Below, piece by piece: positions 18,565-27,993 of a stretch of 64,000 nucleotides of DNA (position 1 is the first letter of the stretch; each line of letters opens with the position of its first letter). Location: the NCBI RefSeq assembly GCF_050589845.1, contig NZ_JBNGPA010000014.1:32287-96286 (forward strand). Reading direction: 5' to 3'. Made by a program: the position numbers and the translations under genes. This stretch comes from Carboxylicivirga agarovorans. GTDB taxonomy: Bacteria > Bacteroidota > Bacteroidia > Bacteroidales > Marinilabiliaceae. The notes beneath the pieces were generated by a model that did no database searches, was not told where the DNA came from, and worked only from the letters and a program-made list of their open reading frames with translations.

Positions 18565-19632
18565 TTAGTTTTTAATCGTTATTGAAGCTTCTTTGTTAAA
18601 CAGGATAATGTTAGCCAGATTGTTGCTTTCATTACCTATTAATCCTGAGAATGTTATGTTGTCATTTTCTTTTATTAATTGCAACTCTTGAGGTGAGGGG
18701 TGAATGAATGACCCGTTGGAAACTTCTCCGTTGATGCGATATGATACAGAATGGGGGATGACTAATGTTGTATTGACGCTTTTGTTTGAGATATTAATAT
18801 TCTTAATGGATTCGTGAGCATCAATCAACAGCTTCCCTTTGTCTAATTCACACAGTACATAGGTTTTTACTTGCTCAAATTTTCCAATAAACTGAGAACC
18901 TGTAAGTTTAATGCTATCTGAATTGGTGATCGTTAAACGATCGGTAAATGATTTGATATCAGCCGAAAGTATGTTGTTAAAACTTGCCATGCAATAGCTT
19001 GTTTTACCAGCGAGTTTTGTTCCATGACTGATGTTTAAAGTACAATTGGAAAAGTCAGCTTTTGCAACACTAAAAGTATCTATCAGACCTTCAACAAATG
19101 CTAACTTAAAATTATGTTCCTTGTCTGATGTCAAATTGCTCAGTTCAAGGTTGCCATAGCTGTGCTTGAGATTAACTGTTCCATCTATATTTTCAACTTT
19201 AACATCGCCAATGGAATTATTGATAGTTAAATTGAGTCTGGCAGGAACTTTTACCGAAAAGTTAATTGTGAAAGGATAATTTGAGAAGAAATCTTCAAGA
19301 AAAACAGTTTTAAAATCCAGTTTATTGGAATAAATACGATCACTAAATTCAATTAACTTTAAAATTTCTTCTGCTTCTGTTTTACTGCTGGTTTCAATAT
19401 TAGCAATTACCTCAATTTCAACCATGTCTTTATCCCAGGTGGTAACATGGACAAAGCCGTGCTTATTAGTCAGTTTTAATTCATTCAAATTACTGGCACC
19501 ATATTCTTTAATAACCGCTTCCCCGTTTTTAAGAACAGATTTTTGTTCGGCAGATTTACGATTATAATGCTGGGCACTGCTAAATGACAAGGTTAATAAG
19601 GTTAATAAACTAAGAAATAAACATCGTTTCAT
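18565..19632 (-). CDS. Exported DUF4097/DUF2807-like beta-helix protein
   Basis: 355 aa from the ATG at 19632. A longer start (19839) would put ~69 residues without a signal before a clear signal peptide (MKRCLFLSLLTLLTLSFSSAQ) and would overlap promoter DNA, so it is rejected. The repetitive beta-strand pattern (LTITNSDSIKLTGSQFIG, VENIDGTVNLKHSYGNLEL) fits the putative adhesin families. Exported, role unknown. It opens a five-gene minus operon (this gene, aminopeptidase, GT2, thioredoxin-like, DUF4465), with gaps of 6, 3, -1 and 2 bp. Confidence 0.72.
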   Translation of the reverse strand: MKRCLFLSLLTLLTLSFSSAQHYNRKSAEQKSVLKNGEAVIKEYGASNLNELKLTNKHGFVHVTTWDKDMVEIEVIANIETSSKTEAEEILKLIEFSDRIYSNKLDFKTVFLEDFFSNYPFTINFSVKVPARLNLTINNSIGDVKVENIDGTVNLKHSYGNLELSNLTSDKEHNFKLAFVEGLIDTFSVAKADFSNCTLNISHGTKLAGKTSYCMASFNNILSADIKSFTDRLTITNSDSIKLTGSQFIGKFEQVKTYVLCELDKGKLLIDAHESIKNINISNKSVNTTLVIPHSVSYRINGEVSNGSFIHPSPQELQLIKENDNITFSGLIGNESNNLANIILFNKEASITIKN

Positions 19633-19805
19633 GTCAATATTTTCGTTATTACAGTTTGCTTTTGTTCTATTAAAAAAAGCAATTTGATTCGTTGTTTGTT
19701 TAAACAAAGTAGTGGCTAAAATACGTAAAATCGAACTGCTTTGAAAATCTTGGAAAAGATTGTTGTAAAAGGGCTCGGTAAACATTAATAGCCTTATAAT
19801 TCTTA

Positions 19806-19813
19806 TACCTTTG
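19806..19813 (+). promoter_or_regulatory. -7 promoter element of the TonB receptor gene
   Basis: TACCTTTG is a perfect TAnnTTTG match 30 bp before the start codon at 19843. The 210-bp region shared with the minus operon shows no riboswitch fold that I recognise. Confidence 0.6.
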
Positions 19814-19842
19814 CGGCTCATTAATTTTTTATTAATCATTAT

Positions 19843-21888
19843 ATGAAGACAATTAATTTATTTAAAAAGAGTAACCTGTGTTTTAAACATTGGAATGGAG
19901 AGAATTACGCTGTTTTTAACAGCATCAAGAAAGTAGTGAAAATAGGTGCACTTGCTGCCGCTTATTTTAGTGTTTTAGGTTTTCAGCAAACTTTTGCACA
20001 AACAGATACAGCTTCAATCAATAAAAAAATAAATCTTGAAGAGATCGAAGTGTCAGCACGCCGCACAACATCAGTGTATTCTGAAGTGGGGCGCGTTCTG
20101 CATGTTATACCTCGCAAGGAGATTGAAGCACTGCCTGTATATAGTGTTCAGGACCTGCTAAAGTATGCTATGAATGTTGATGTTCGCCAGCGCGGACCAT
20201 TAGGAATTCAAGCCGATGTAAGTGTTCGGGGAGGTTCCTTTGACCAGGTGATGATACTTTTCAACGGGGTTAACGTTACCGACCCTCAAACCGGTCACCT
20301 GAGTCTTAATTTACCAGTCGACATTCAAAGTATTGAGCGTGTTGAGATCCTGGAGGGACCTGGCGCACGTGTATATGGTCCTGGTGCTTTCAGTGGTGCC
20401 ATTAATTTTGTAACCGGAACCAAAAATCAGGATAATGTTACCGCAAATGTATTAGTTGGAGAACATGGACTATACAATGCTTCAGTCAATACTACTCTCA
20501 AAACCGGTAAGCTAAAAAACTACATAGCTGCCAATGTTGCCTCAAGTGATGGGTATATTGATAATACCGACTTCAAAAATCACAGTATCTTCTACCAGGG
20601 GCAATTAGATTTCGGACAGGAAAAACTGGATTTTCAATTAGGGTATAATGACAAGGCTTTTGGTGCCAATGCCTTTTATACACCTGTTTATCCTAATCAG
20701 TTCGAGCAAAATAAAACAACTTTTGCCTCAATAAAACTTATTACCGGATCGAAAGTAAAAGTAACTCCGGCACTTTATTGGCGACGTCATCAGGACAGGT
20801 TTGAGTTATTTCGCGACAACCCTGCATCATGGTACACAACCCACAATTATCATTTAACCGATGTATTTGGAGGAAGTTTCAATGCTGTTATACCTTCTGT
20901 CTTGGGTAAGACATCAGTAGGAGGGGAAGTGAGAAGCGAAAATGTTTGGAGTAATGTACTGGGTTACGATATGGATAAACCGATGGATGTACCAGGCGAA
21001 GATGCGATATTCACGAAATCGTATCAACGAACCAATATATCAACATTTATTGAGCATGTATATACCTATGAGCGCTTTTCGGTTTCTGCTGGCGTGCTGA
21101 TGAATTACAATACCGGTCTGGGGTATGATGTTGATTTCTTTCCGGGTATGGATGTGAGTTATTGGGTAACAGATGAAGTCAAATTCTTTGGTAGCCTCAA
21201 TAAGACTTTACGAATGCCAACATTTACCGATTTATTTTATGATGGGCCAACAAACATCGGAAACCCTGATCTTAAACCTGAGGAGGCGCTAACATATGAA
21301 CTTGGTTTGAAGACAGTAAACAACTGGTTTAACGGACAGGCAAGTGTCTATTACCGTCAGGGTGAAAATTTAATTGACTGGGGGCGACTACCCGGAGATG
21401 CCGAATATTCAACCCGTAACCTGTCAGAGGTCAATTCATTGGGGATGCAAGCTCAGGGGCGCGTTAATTTTGATGAGCTAATAGGAAAAACATTACTTAA
21501 GAGTATTGAAGTTGGTTATGCACATATTGATCAGGATAAATCAATGCCTGATAATTACGAATCGGCTTACGTAGAGGATTATTTGAAACATAAGTTAAAC
21601 ATAGGATTACATTTACGATTAATTGATCGTTTGGGCTTATCAATTAATACTTTATACCAGGATAGAGAAGGAGATTATATTGCTTATGTTGATGGTTCAT
21701 ATGAAGAAGTGCGGACAGACTATGAGCCATTTTGGTTGACTGACCTGCGTTTACAATGGTCGGCGGATCGATACAAGCTTTTTGTTGATGCCAACAACGT
21801 ATTTGATAAATCGTATTATGACTTAGGTAATGTTGTTCAGCCTGGTCGTTGGATTAAAGCGGGAGTGCAGCTGAATTTAAATTTATAA
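19843..21888 (+). CDS. TonB-dependent outer-membrane receptor (BtuB-like)
   Basis: 681 aa. A 30-residue N-terminal extension (FKHWNGENYAVFNSIKK, then VVKIGALAAA) precedes the signal cleavage near TFAQ; this W..xxYAVFxS motif is shared by a group of Bacteroidota TonB receptors, some linked to cobalamin uptake. A TonB-box-like LEEIEVSARR is followed by the plug (PVYSVQDLLKYAMNVDVRQR, VSVRGGSFDQVMILFNG, ERVEILEGPGARVYGPGAFS) and a 22-strand-type barrel ending FDKSYYDLGNVVQPGRWI. Ligand unknown; no cobalamin riboswitch or SusD partner is present. Confidence 0.88.
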   Translation: MKTINLFKKSNLCFKHWNGENYAVFNSIKKVVKIGALAAAYFSVLGFQQTFAQTDTASINKKINLEEIEVSARRTTSVYSEVGRVLHVIPRKEIEALPVYSVQDLLKYAMNVDVRQRGPLGIQADVSVRGGSFDQVMILFNGVNVTDPQTGHLSLNLPVDIQSIERVEILEGPGARVYGPGAFSGAINFVTGTKNQDNVTANVLVGEHGLYNASVNTTLKTGKLKNYIAANVASSDGYIDNTDFKNHSIFYQGQLDFGQEKLDFQLGYNDKAFGANAFYTPVYPNQFEQNKTTFASIKLITGSKVKVTPALYWRRHQDRFELFRDNPASWYTTHNYHLTDVFGGSFNAVIPSVLGKTSVGGEVRSENVWSNVLGYDMDKPMDVPGEDAIFTKSYQRTNISTFIEHVYTYERFSVSAGVLMNYNTGLGYDVDFFPGMDVSYWVTDEVKFFGSLNKTLRMPTFTDLFYDGPTNIGNPDLKPEEALTYELGLKTVNNWFNGQASVYYRQGENLIDWGRLPGDAEYSTRNLSEVNSLGMQAQGRVNFDELIGKTLLKSIEVGYAHIDQDKSMPDNYESAYVEDYLKHKLNIGLHLRLIDRLGLSINTLYQDREGDYIAYVDGSYEEVRTDYEPFWLTDLRLQWSADRYKLFVDANNVFDKSYYDLGNVVQPGRWIKAGVQLNLNL

Positions 21889-21910
21889 GATTAAAATAAA
21901 TATATATTTA

Positions 21911-21945
21911 AAACCCGTATGAGACATGTCATACGGGTTTTTTAA
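21911..21945. terminator. Bidirectional terminator
   Basis: Perfect 12-bp stem (21911-21922 with 21929-21940), 6-nt loop and T tract. It lies between the convergent receptor and U32 genes and can serve both. Confidence 0.85.
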
Positions 21946-21958
21946 CTGGTTACTATTA

Positions 21959-23791
21959 TTATTTTCTTTTTACAATCATCTCACAGTTTTTGCAATCAAA
22001 CTCAAGTAGGTAACTGTCCTTTTTATTGTATAGTGTCAGCGGAAGTAACTGGCGTGCTTCAGGGTGCTCTTTCAAGCATTGCTTATTCATATACAGCAGG
22101 CAATGTTTTGTGCGCATCAATTCTGCACCTTTGATGGAAGAGCTTTTTTCAAAACCCCAGTCGCTTTTTTTAACCCCGTGGCGAGAATAGAATTGTTGAG
22201 CCTTTTCATTGATGATGTTGGCGGTATAGTTCAATTCTGATATAGGAAAAGGAATAGTGTTGGCTTTAAATACTGTATCCCTGGGTTTATAGAACTCCCG
22301 TCGTTTGGCTTCATGTTCAGCTATAAGCTGGCGTCGGGCTGCATTAAGCTCCTTAGCCTGAAAAAACCAATCGTTTATCAAGTCAATATTAATATGTTCA
22401 GGGTGAAATACTGTGTTTCCCAATTTACTTATCTGTGATTTTATTTGCTCAAGAGCACGAGCCGGATTATTTGCTTTATTTGGTGATACATCACAAATAA
22501 CAGTTGTTTTAAGTTGATCCTCATCAATGATCGATAGTTCAAATTGATTGTTCAGTTCAATAAAATGTATCTCAACCATAATGGAACGTCGGGTCGTGTT
22601 TTTAATGACAGCATCGTTAAATTGCTTGTCATGATTCCGATATAAGGTAATGCCTTTAGAAATACCCTTCATATGGTTGGGGTAGATTTTGTTACCTTCA
22701 ACTTTATTTACCAGAACACCACTCAGCTCCTTGTTTTTGGTGAAATAACTAAGTCCGTCACCATTCACAAGCTTTTCTCTGGAATCAAGGATAAAATGGG
22801 TTTTGGCTATGAACTTAACTTTGCCAAGCTCTTCACCAATGTTTTTAGGTGAATCAATTGAACAGATGTCCTGTTCCCGGCCATTGACAAAATATTTACT
22901 AAACCCCCTGTTGAAGCTTTTTGATGCGGAAGCTTTGAAACTGGTCATAGCTTTTCCAGAAGATGCCTGTATTAAATCATCTCTGTCATCTATGATTGTA
23001 TCCAGCATTTTTCGGTAATGAGCAGTAATATTGGCCACATAATCTTTGTCTTTAAGCCGACCTTCAATTTTAAAAGAGGAGATACCTGCATCAATTAATG
23101 ATTCAAGGTGTGATGAAAGATTAAGATCTTTGAGCGACAGCAGGTGTTTGTCCTTATAGATTTCTGAGCCATTTTTATCTTTCAGGCTGTATTTTAATCG
23201 GCATGGTTGGGCACATTCTCCACGATTGGCACTGCGTTTATTAATAGAGGCACTCATGTAACATTGGCCGCTGTAACAAACGCATAAGGCGCCATGGATA
23301 AAATACTCCAAAGGAACGGTTGTGTTTTTACTGATGTCTTTAATCTGCTTAATGGATAATTCACGTGCCAATACGACTTGTGAAAAACCAACATCCTGTA
23401 AGAATCTGACTTTCTCGATGCTTCGGTTATCTGTTTGTGTGCTGGCGTGGATCTCTATTGGAGGGAGCTCTGTTTCCAGTAGGCCCATATCCTGAATGAT
23501 TACTGCATTGGCGCCTGCTTTATAAATGGCATGAATGAGTTTATTCGCTTCGTCTATTTCATGATCAAATAGCAATGTATTAAGTGTGATATAAACTTTT
23601 ACCCCGAAAAGATGAGCATAATTGATTAACTCTTCAATATCGGCCAAAGAATTACCGGCATTTTTGCGGGCACCAAAACCCGGACCGCCGATGTATACAG
23701 CGTCTGCACCATGGTTTATAGCGGCAATACCACATTCCAGGTTTTTTGCTGGAGAAAGTAGTTCAATCGTTTTGCTAATGGAGCTGTTCAT
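21959..23791 (-). CDS. U32 family protein (RlhA/YdcP-like)
   Basis: 610 aa. The N-terminal TIM-barrel U32 domain has LLSPAKNLECGIAAINHGAD at ~11 and the family signature EYFIHGALCVCYSGQCYMS, followed by the cysteine pair of RGECAQPCRLKY. A long C-terminal region matches the DUF3656-containing form. In E. coli the closest type, RlhA, is needed for hydroxylation of a 23S rRNA cytidine; the peptidase name is historical. Conserved cysteines suggest a metal cluster. Single gene. Assignment to RlhA rather than a tRNA-modifying paralogue rests on length. Confidence 0.85.
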   Translation of the reverse strand: MNSSISKTIELLSPAKNLECGIAAINHGADAVYIGGPGFGARKNAGNSLADIEELINYAHLFGVKVYITLNTLLFDHEIDEANKLIHAIYKAGANAVIIQDMGLLETELPPIEIHASTQTDNRSIEKVRFLQDVGFSQVVLARELSIKQIKDISKNTTVPLEYFIHGALCVCYSGQCYMSASINKRSANRGECAQPCRLKYSLKDKNGSEIYKDKHLLSLKDLNLSSHLESLIDAGISSFKIEGRLKDKDYVANITAHYRKMLDTIIDDRDDLIQASSGKAMTSFKASASKSFNRGFSKYFVNGREQDICSIDSPKNIGEELGKVKFIAKTHFILDSREKLVNGDGLSYFTKNKELSGVLVNKVEGNKIYPNHMKGISKGITLYRNHDKQFNDAVIKNTTRRSIMVEIHFIELNNQFELSIIDEDQLKTTVICDVSPNKANNPARALEQIKSQISKLGNTVFHPEHINIDLINDWFFQAKELNAARRQLIAEHEAKRREFYKPRDTVFKANTIPFPISELNYTANIINEKAQQFYSRHGVKKSDWGFEKSSSIKGAELMRTKHCLLYMNKQCLKEHPEARQLLPLTLYNKKDSYLLEFDCKNCEMIVKRK

Positions 23792-23913
23792 TGATTTTTA
23801 TTTAGCTTAATATACGGGCAGAATAGGTATTTAAGTTATAATTTATATTTTTGCTTTGATACTATTTGCTCATTTACGGGCAAAAGTAACATATTTATTT
23901 GACCCTATATCAG

Positions 23914-25698
23914 ATGCCAGGTTTAGACGTAATTGTTGTATTTGTTGTTATTGCCTTTATCCTTCTATCGCTTTATCGTGAATGGATGGGAGCTGCATTT
24001 ACGTTCTTTATTGCAGTGATGGTTCTTGGCATCTTCAAGATATTAACACCGGCTGAAATACTGGAAGGTTTTGCTAATGAGCAGATCGCAGTCATTATTA
24101 TGCTCTTGTTACTTGGCGATGCTATACGCCAAACATCTGTTATTGAAATCTTTTTCGCCAGAATTTTCCCTACATCATCTACATATAAGGGCTTTTTAGC
24201 GCGTATGATGCTATGGGTGGGTGGATTCTCAGCTTTCTTAAATAACACACCGCTTGTGGCTGTTATGATGCCATATGTGCACCAATGGAGTCGGCGAAAT
24301 AATATTTCTTCATCGAAGTTGTTGATTCCTCTTTCATATGCTGCAATTCTGGGAGGTTGTGTAACACTGATAGGTACTTCCACTAACCTGATTGTAAGTG
24401 GTATGGTTGTTGACCAGGAGATAATTCCGGATATGGCACCACTTGAAATGTTTGATTTTGTGTGGGTAGGTTTACCCATGTTGGTTATCGGCTTTGCCTA
24501 TTTATATTTCTTCAGTTATAGATTATTGCCAAGCCGTGCATCAGCCTTAGATGATTTTAATGATTCGGACCGCAAATACTTGGTTGAGGCTGAGATACGA
24601 AGTAATTCGGGACTCATAGGCAAAGTCGTCAAGGATGTTGATTTTAAGGGAAAGTACGGTTTACTGGTCGTTGAAATATGTCGGGGAAAACAAATCTTTC
24701 AAATAAGGGAAGGTAACTTTGTTTTAAGTGAAGGAGATGTGCTGCGTTTTGCGGGTGATCATAACAATATAGCAGGATTGTTATCTGATAGCAGTGAACT
24801 AACGGTGCCGTCAGTTGGTATGATGTCCAAGCTCAAACGTTCGCAGATTGTAGAAATTGTAATTTCTCACAACAGCTCACTTATTACCAAGCAGGTCAAA
24901 GATATTTATTTCCGAGGTAATTATGACTCAGCACTTCTGGCTATTCATAGGAATGGAGAAAGAATAAGAGGTGGTATTGACGATGTTAAGCTGAAGGCAG
25001 GAGACGTATTACTTTTGTTGGCAGGTGATAACTTTACAAGTCACCTTCAGAACGAGATTGATTTCTATGTAATTTCACGCGTTAAAGAATTACGCAAGCC
25101 AGAAAAGTATAAAATATGGGCGCTGTTCGGAGGAACATTGATGGCCATATTTTTAGCAGCTGTTAAACTGGTACCCCTGTTTCTTGGCTTACTCATTGTA
25201 TTAGCAATGATTAATATTCTGAAGGTTGTATCTTCTAAAGATCTGCCTAAAAGCATTGATTATAACCTGGGTGTTATCATAGCCTTGTCATTGGCCCTGG
25301 GTACCGCCATGATCAAAACCGGCGTGGCCGACATGATTGCTAATACTGTTATTCGTGTGTTTTTACCATTTGGGCGAATTTCATTATTGGTGGGCATATA
25401 TTTAATTACAACTGTATTGGCTGCTTATATTACCAATAAGGCAGCTGTTGCCATCATGTTTCCAATTGCCATCACTGCAGCCAAAAACCTACCCCTTGAT
25501 CCGATGCCTTTTGTACTGGTAGTGTCGTTTGCTGCTGCTGCTAATTTTCTGACGCCCATTGGATATCAGACGAACCTGATGGTCTACGGTCCCGGTGGGT
25601 ATAATTTCAAGGATTTCTTTAAAATAGGGCTGCCGCTTACAATTATTTATATGATTGTTACCATATCAATTTTAAGCTACATGTATTTCCCATCATGA
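23914..25698 (+). CDS. SLC13/ArsB-type permease with two RCK_C domains
   Basis: 594 aa from ATG 23914 (a TTG 15 bp upstream is possible). The two membrane halves carry the family's paired re-entrant motifs: AFLNNTPLVAVMMPYV (~108-123), LGGCVTLIGTSTNLIVSG and later AAYITNKAAVAIMFPIA with FLTPIGYQTNLMVYGPGGY. Between them (~215-390) lie two TrkA-C (RCK_C) domains. Such proteins import anions such as sulfate or dicarboxylates with sodium. The inner-membrane location is clear; the substrate is not. Confidence 0.9.
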   Translation: MPGLDVIVVFVVIAFILLSLYREWMGAAFTFFIAVMVLGIFKILTPAEILEGFANEQIAVIIMLLLLGDAIRQTSVIEIFFARIFPTSSTYKGFLARMMLWVGGFSAFLNNTPLVAVMMPYVHQWSRRNNISSSKLLIPLSYAAILGGCVTLIGTSTNLIVSGMVVDQEIIPDMAPLEMFDFVWVGLPMLVIGFAYLYFFSYRLLPSRASALDDFNDSDRKYLVEAEIRSNSGLIGKVVKDVDFKGKYGLLVVEICRGKQIFQIREGNFVLSEGDVLRFAGDHNNIAGLLSDSSELTVPSVGMMSKLKRSQIVEIVISHNSSLITKQVKDIYFRGNYDSALLAIHRNGERIRGGIDDVKLKAGDVLLLLAGDNFTSHLQNEIDFYVISRVKELRKPEKYKIWALFGGTLMAIFLAAVKLVPLFLGLLIVLAMINILKVVSSKDLPKSIDYNLGVIIALSLALGTAMIKTGVADMIANTVIRVFLPFGRISLLVGIYLITTVLAAYITNKAAVAIMFPIAITAAKNLPLDPMPFVLVVSFAAAANFLTPIGYQTNLMVYGPGGYNFKDFFKIGLPLTIIYMIVTISILSYMYFPS

Positions 25699-25703
25699 TC
25701 ATA

Positions 25704-25732
25704 AAAAAAGCTGTCCGATTGATCGAACAGCT
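25704..25732 (-). terminator. Terminator of the coiled-coil lipoprotein gene
   Basis: 11-bp stem with one mismatch (25709-25719 with 25722-25732); on the minus strand it is followed by seven Ts. Confidence 0.75.
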
Positions 25733-25755
25733 CTTCTCTATAATCTAGTTCTTTT

Positions 25756-26475
25756 TTAATAATGTCCCAGAAGTTTGGCGACTTTATCAACCTGCTTGCT
25801 TTTATTTGGATCAATCGCCTTGTTGTTACTCTTGGCTTTAAGCATTTCTTTTCTTAACTCAATAAATGCATTGGAAACTTCAGACATATTTTGTTGGCTT
25901 TTAATCAATTGACGTTCCATCTCTTTAAGCTGAGCCGATTGCGCGTCTAATTGCTTTTGTATTTCAACCCGTTGAAGACCACTCTCATTTGCTTTTTCCT
26001 GCGATTGTTTTAACTCATCCTGTAGCATTTTGTTTCGCTGTTTAGCCAGTTGCAGAGAATAATTTAAACTAGCCGTATCGCGCTTTAGAACATTAACAGT
26101 GCGCATGGTTTGATTTAATTCTTCATTGGCCAGGTATGAGTCAGCTTCCTTGGCCTTAAAATTCTTCATGGTCTCATCCAGCCTGGTGTTTAATTCTTCG
26201 CTTTCATCTTTAAGGCGTGTAACCATTATCATTAGATCCGAAATTTCATCAGTTTTTAATGCATTACTTTTACCAAAGTCATTTTTCATGCTTTCGTAGT
26301 CCGAAATAGCACTTTCTAAATTAACCTGTAGTTGTTTGCTTTCGGCTGTTTTCTGTTCTAGATTATCTTCCAGCTTGCTGTTTTCAAGTAGAAGTGCGTC
26401 GTATTTCTTTTTTGATACCACGCAGCTACTTAATGACAGAACGAGTGCGGTTAATACAAAAATTACTCTAGTCAT
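25756..26475 (-). CDS. Coiled-coil lipoprotein
   Basis: 239 aa. Lipobox LSLSSCVVS puts the lipidated Cys at ~18, then KKKYDALLLENSKLEDNLEQ starts an almost unbroken heptad pattern to ~210. The start resembles Bacteroidota OmpA-type lipoproteins (CVVSKKKYDALL) that carry a C-terminal peptidoglycan-binding domain, but here that domain is absent and the protein ends KQVDKVAKLLGHY. A structural or spacer role in the envelope is an inference. Confidence 0.75.
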   Translation of the reverse strand: MTRVIFVLTALVLSLSSCVVSKKKYDALLLENSKLEDNLEQKTAESKQLQVNLESAISDYESMKNDFGKSNALKTDEISDLMIMVTRLKDESEELNTRLDETMKNFKAKEADSYLANEELNQTMRTVNVLKRDTASLNYSLQLAKQRNKMLQDELKQSQEKANESGLQRVEIQKQLDAQSAQLKEMERQLIKSQQNMSEVSNAFIELRKEMLKAKSNNKAIDPNKSKQVDKVAKLLGHY

Positions 26476-26771
26476 ATTGCTTTTGTTTTAATGTAGTTTC
26501 AATAATTTAAGTCGGTATTTGACTTTAAATATACCTTAAAAGAAATGAATTTCTCATTTGAAGAAAATCATTTCTCAAATTATATATTCAAAACACTGCG
26601 TCTGGGACATCAAATATAGTGCCTAAAATCCCGGGTTTACGAGTGTTTTTTTATAATAGTTATAAGAGGCGAATTTTAAGGAATGATTATTGTTAATGTA
26701 TGCGAGCAAAAGAAAAATAGTATCTTAACAACTTGTAATAATAGATTTTTATCAAACAATAAAATATAGAT

Positions 26772-27911
26772 ATGCTATTAACAAAGATTAATGCTTATAT
26801 AGTTCTAATAGCTTTGTTGCTTGGAAGTTCAGTTTTACAAGCCCAGGATTTTGAAATCAAAGGACGAATAATTGATGCGGAAACCAATAAGCCTGTTGAG
26901 TTTGCAAATATAGGAGTTGTTGGAACTTACCTGGGGACGGCATCTGATTTTGATGGCTATTATCATTTAACAGTTGCAAAAGACTTTGTCAATTTTAAGG
27001 TGCAGATTTCAGCCGTTGGTTATAAAGTAAAGGAATTTACTGTTGACGAATTGAATGTGCTTAACGGAGAGTCTATAAAGCTGTTTAGTCAAACTTATGG
27101 ATTAAAGGCGGTTGACGTTAAAGCTGATTCAAAGCGCTTGTATGGCATTGTAAAGACGGCTGCCAATATTATAGAGGACTCTTATGAAAAGGCCTATTCT
27201 GCAGATGTTTACCTTGAACAAAGTTACAATGGAAATAAAACCGAAGCAGTTATTAGTTATACTGATTCGAAAGGCTACGGTAATCGTTCTTTGGCATCGG
27301 TATATGAAAGTACAGGTTTTAAGATTGAAGAAGTACGACGTGATTATGAGGTAACGCCTATTAAAAAGGGTATGATTTTCGCCGGTGACATTCTCGCATT
27401 CGATATTGCGAGGCAGCGTGGTAATATACTTGATGTTGATTTTGTTGATCAGTATGAGTTAAAATTAGCGGAAGAGACCATTATTAATGGTGATTCTGTA
27501 TGGGTTATAAATTATAACCTAGAACACCCGAATGTCGCTAATACGGGAGACGCCTATTGCAAATCCTATAATGGGGTTATTGTGGTACGTCAACATGATT
27601 ATTCAGTTGTTACCAATAATATTGAATATACATCAAATGGATTCTTTCATGCAGGCAGAGATGCCTACAGAGACAGTGTTAATGAATCAGATTATGTGTG
27701 CAAAGTATCTGTCAACTACATGAAAACTGAGAATAATAAGTATGCTGTAAGTAAGATTAAGTACGAAGGAAGCGGTGGAGGTACTACACTAAAAGCAAAC
27801 TGGTTAGTGTATAAATACAATTCCTTTAAAACAGAAGCAGATAAATCATTTTATAGCGATAAAACTGAAAACAAAGATTTCTGGAATCGATTTAGCTTAC
27901 CGTCAGAATAA
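26772..27911 (+). CDS. Carboxypeptidase-regulatory-like domain protein
   Basis: 379 aa. Signal peptide ~1-24 (LLLGSSVLQAQ). A CarboxypepD_reg-like beta-sandwich covers ~26-115 (KGRIIDAETNKPVEFANIGV, TASDFDGYYHLTV). The rest (~120-379) is a beta-rich domain with a conserved-looking NADTGDAYCKSYNGVIVV-type strand region. Such proteins are secreted or outer-membrane proteins of unknown function. Single gene, with a bidirectional terminator after it. Confidence 0.75.
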   Translation: MLLTKINAYIVLIALLLGSSVLQAQDFEIKGRIIDAETNKPVEFANIGVVGTYLGTASDFDGYYHLTVAKDFVNFKVQISAVGYKVKEFTVDELNVLNGESIKLFSQTYGLKAVDVKADSKRLYGIVKTAANIIEDSYEKAYSADVYLEQSYNGNKTEAVISYTDSKGYGNRSLASVYESTGFKIEEVRRDYEVTPIKKGMIFAGDILAFDIARQRGNILDVDFVDQYELKLAEETIINGDSVWVINYNLEHPNVANTGDAYCKSYNGVIVVRQHDYSVVTNNIEYTSNGFFHAGRDAYRDSVNESDYVCKVSVNYMKTENNKYAVSKIKYEGSGGGTTLKANWLVYKYNSFKTEADKSFYSDKTENKDFWNRFSLPSE

Positions 27912-27931
27912 AAAGAGTACAACGAATAAGT

Positions 27932-27969
27932 AAAAAGGGGATTTGCTATAGTAGCAAAATCCCCTTTTT
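27932..27969. terminator. Bidirectional terminator
   Basis: Long stem (27932-27948 with 27952-27969, one bulged A) flanked by A5 and T5 tracts, between convergent genes. Confidence 0.85.
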
Positions 27970-27993
27970 ACATTGTTGATAGATGTATTTTCT

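Noticed and set aside
19633..19839. N-terminal extension of the gene at 18565-19632
   Set aside because: A clear signal peptide starts at 19632; the extension overlaps the divergent promoter.
19633..19842. Possible cobalamin riboswitch before the BtuB-like receptor
   Set aside because: No B12-box sequence or matching stems; only a standard TAnnTTTG promoter is seen.
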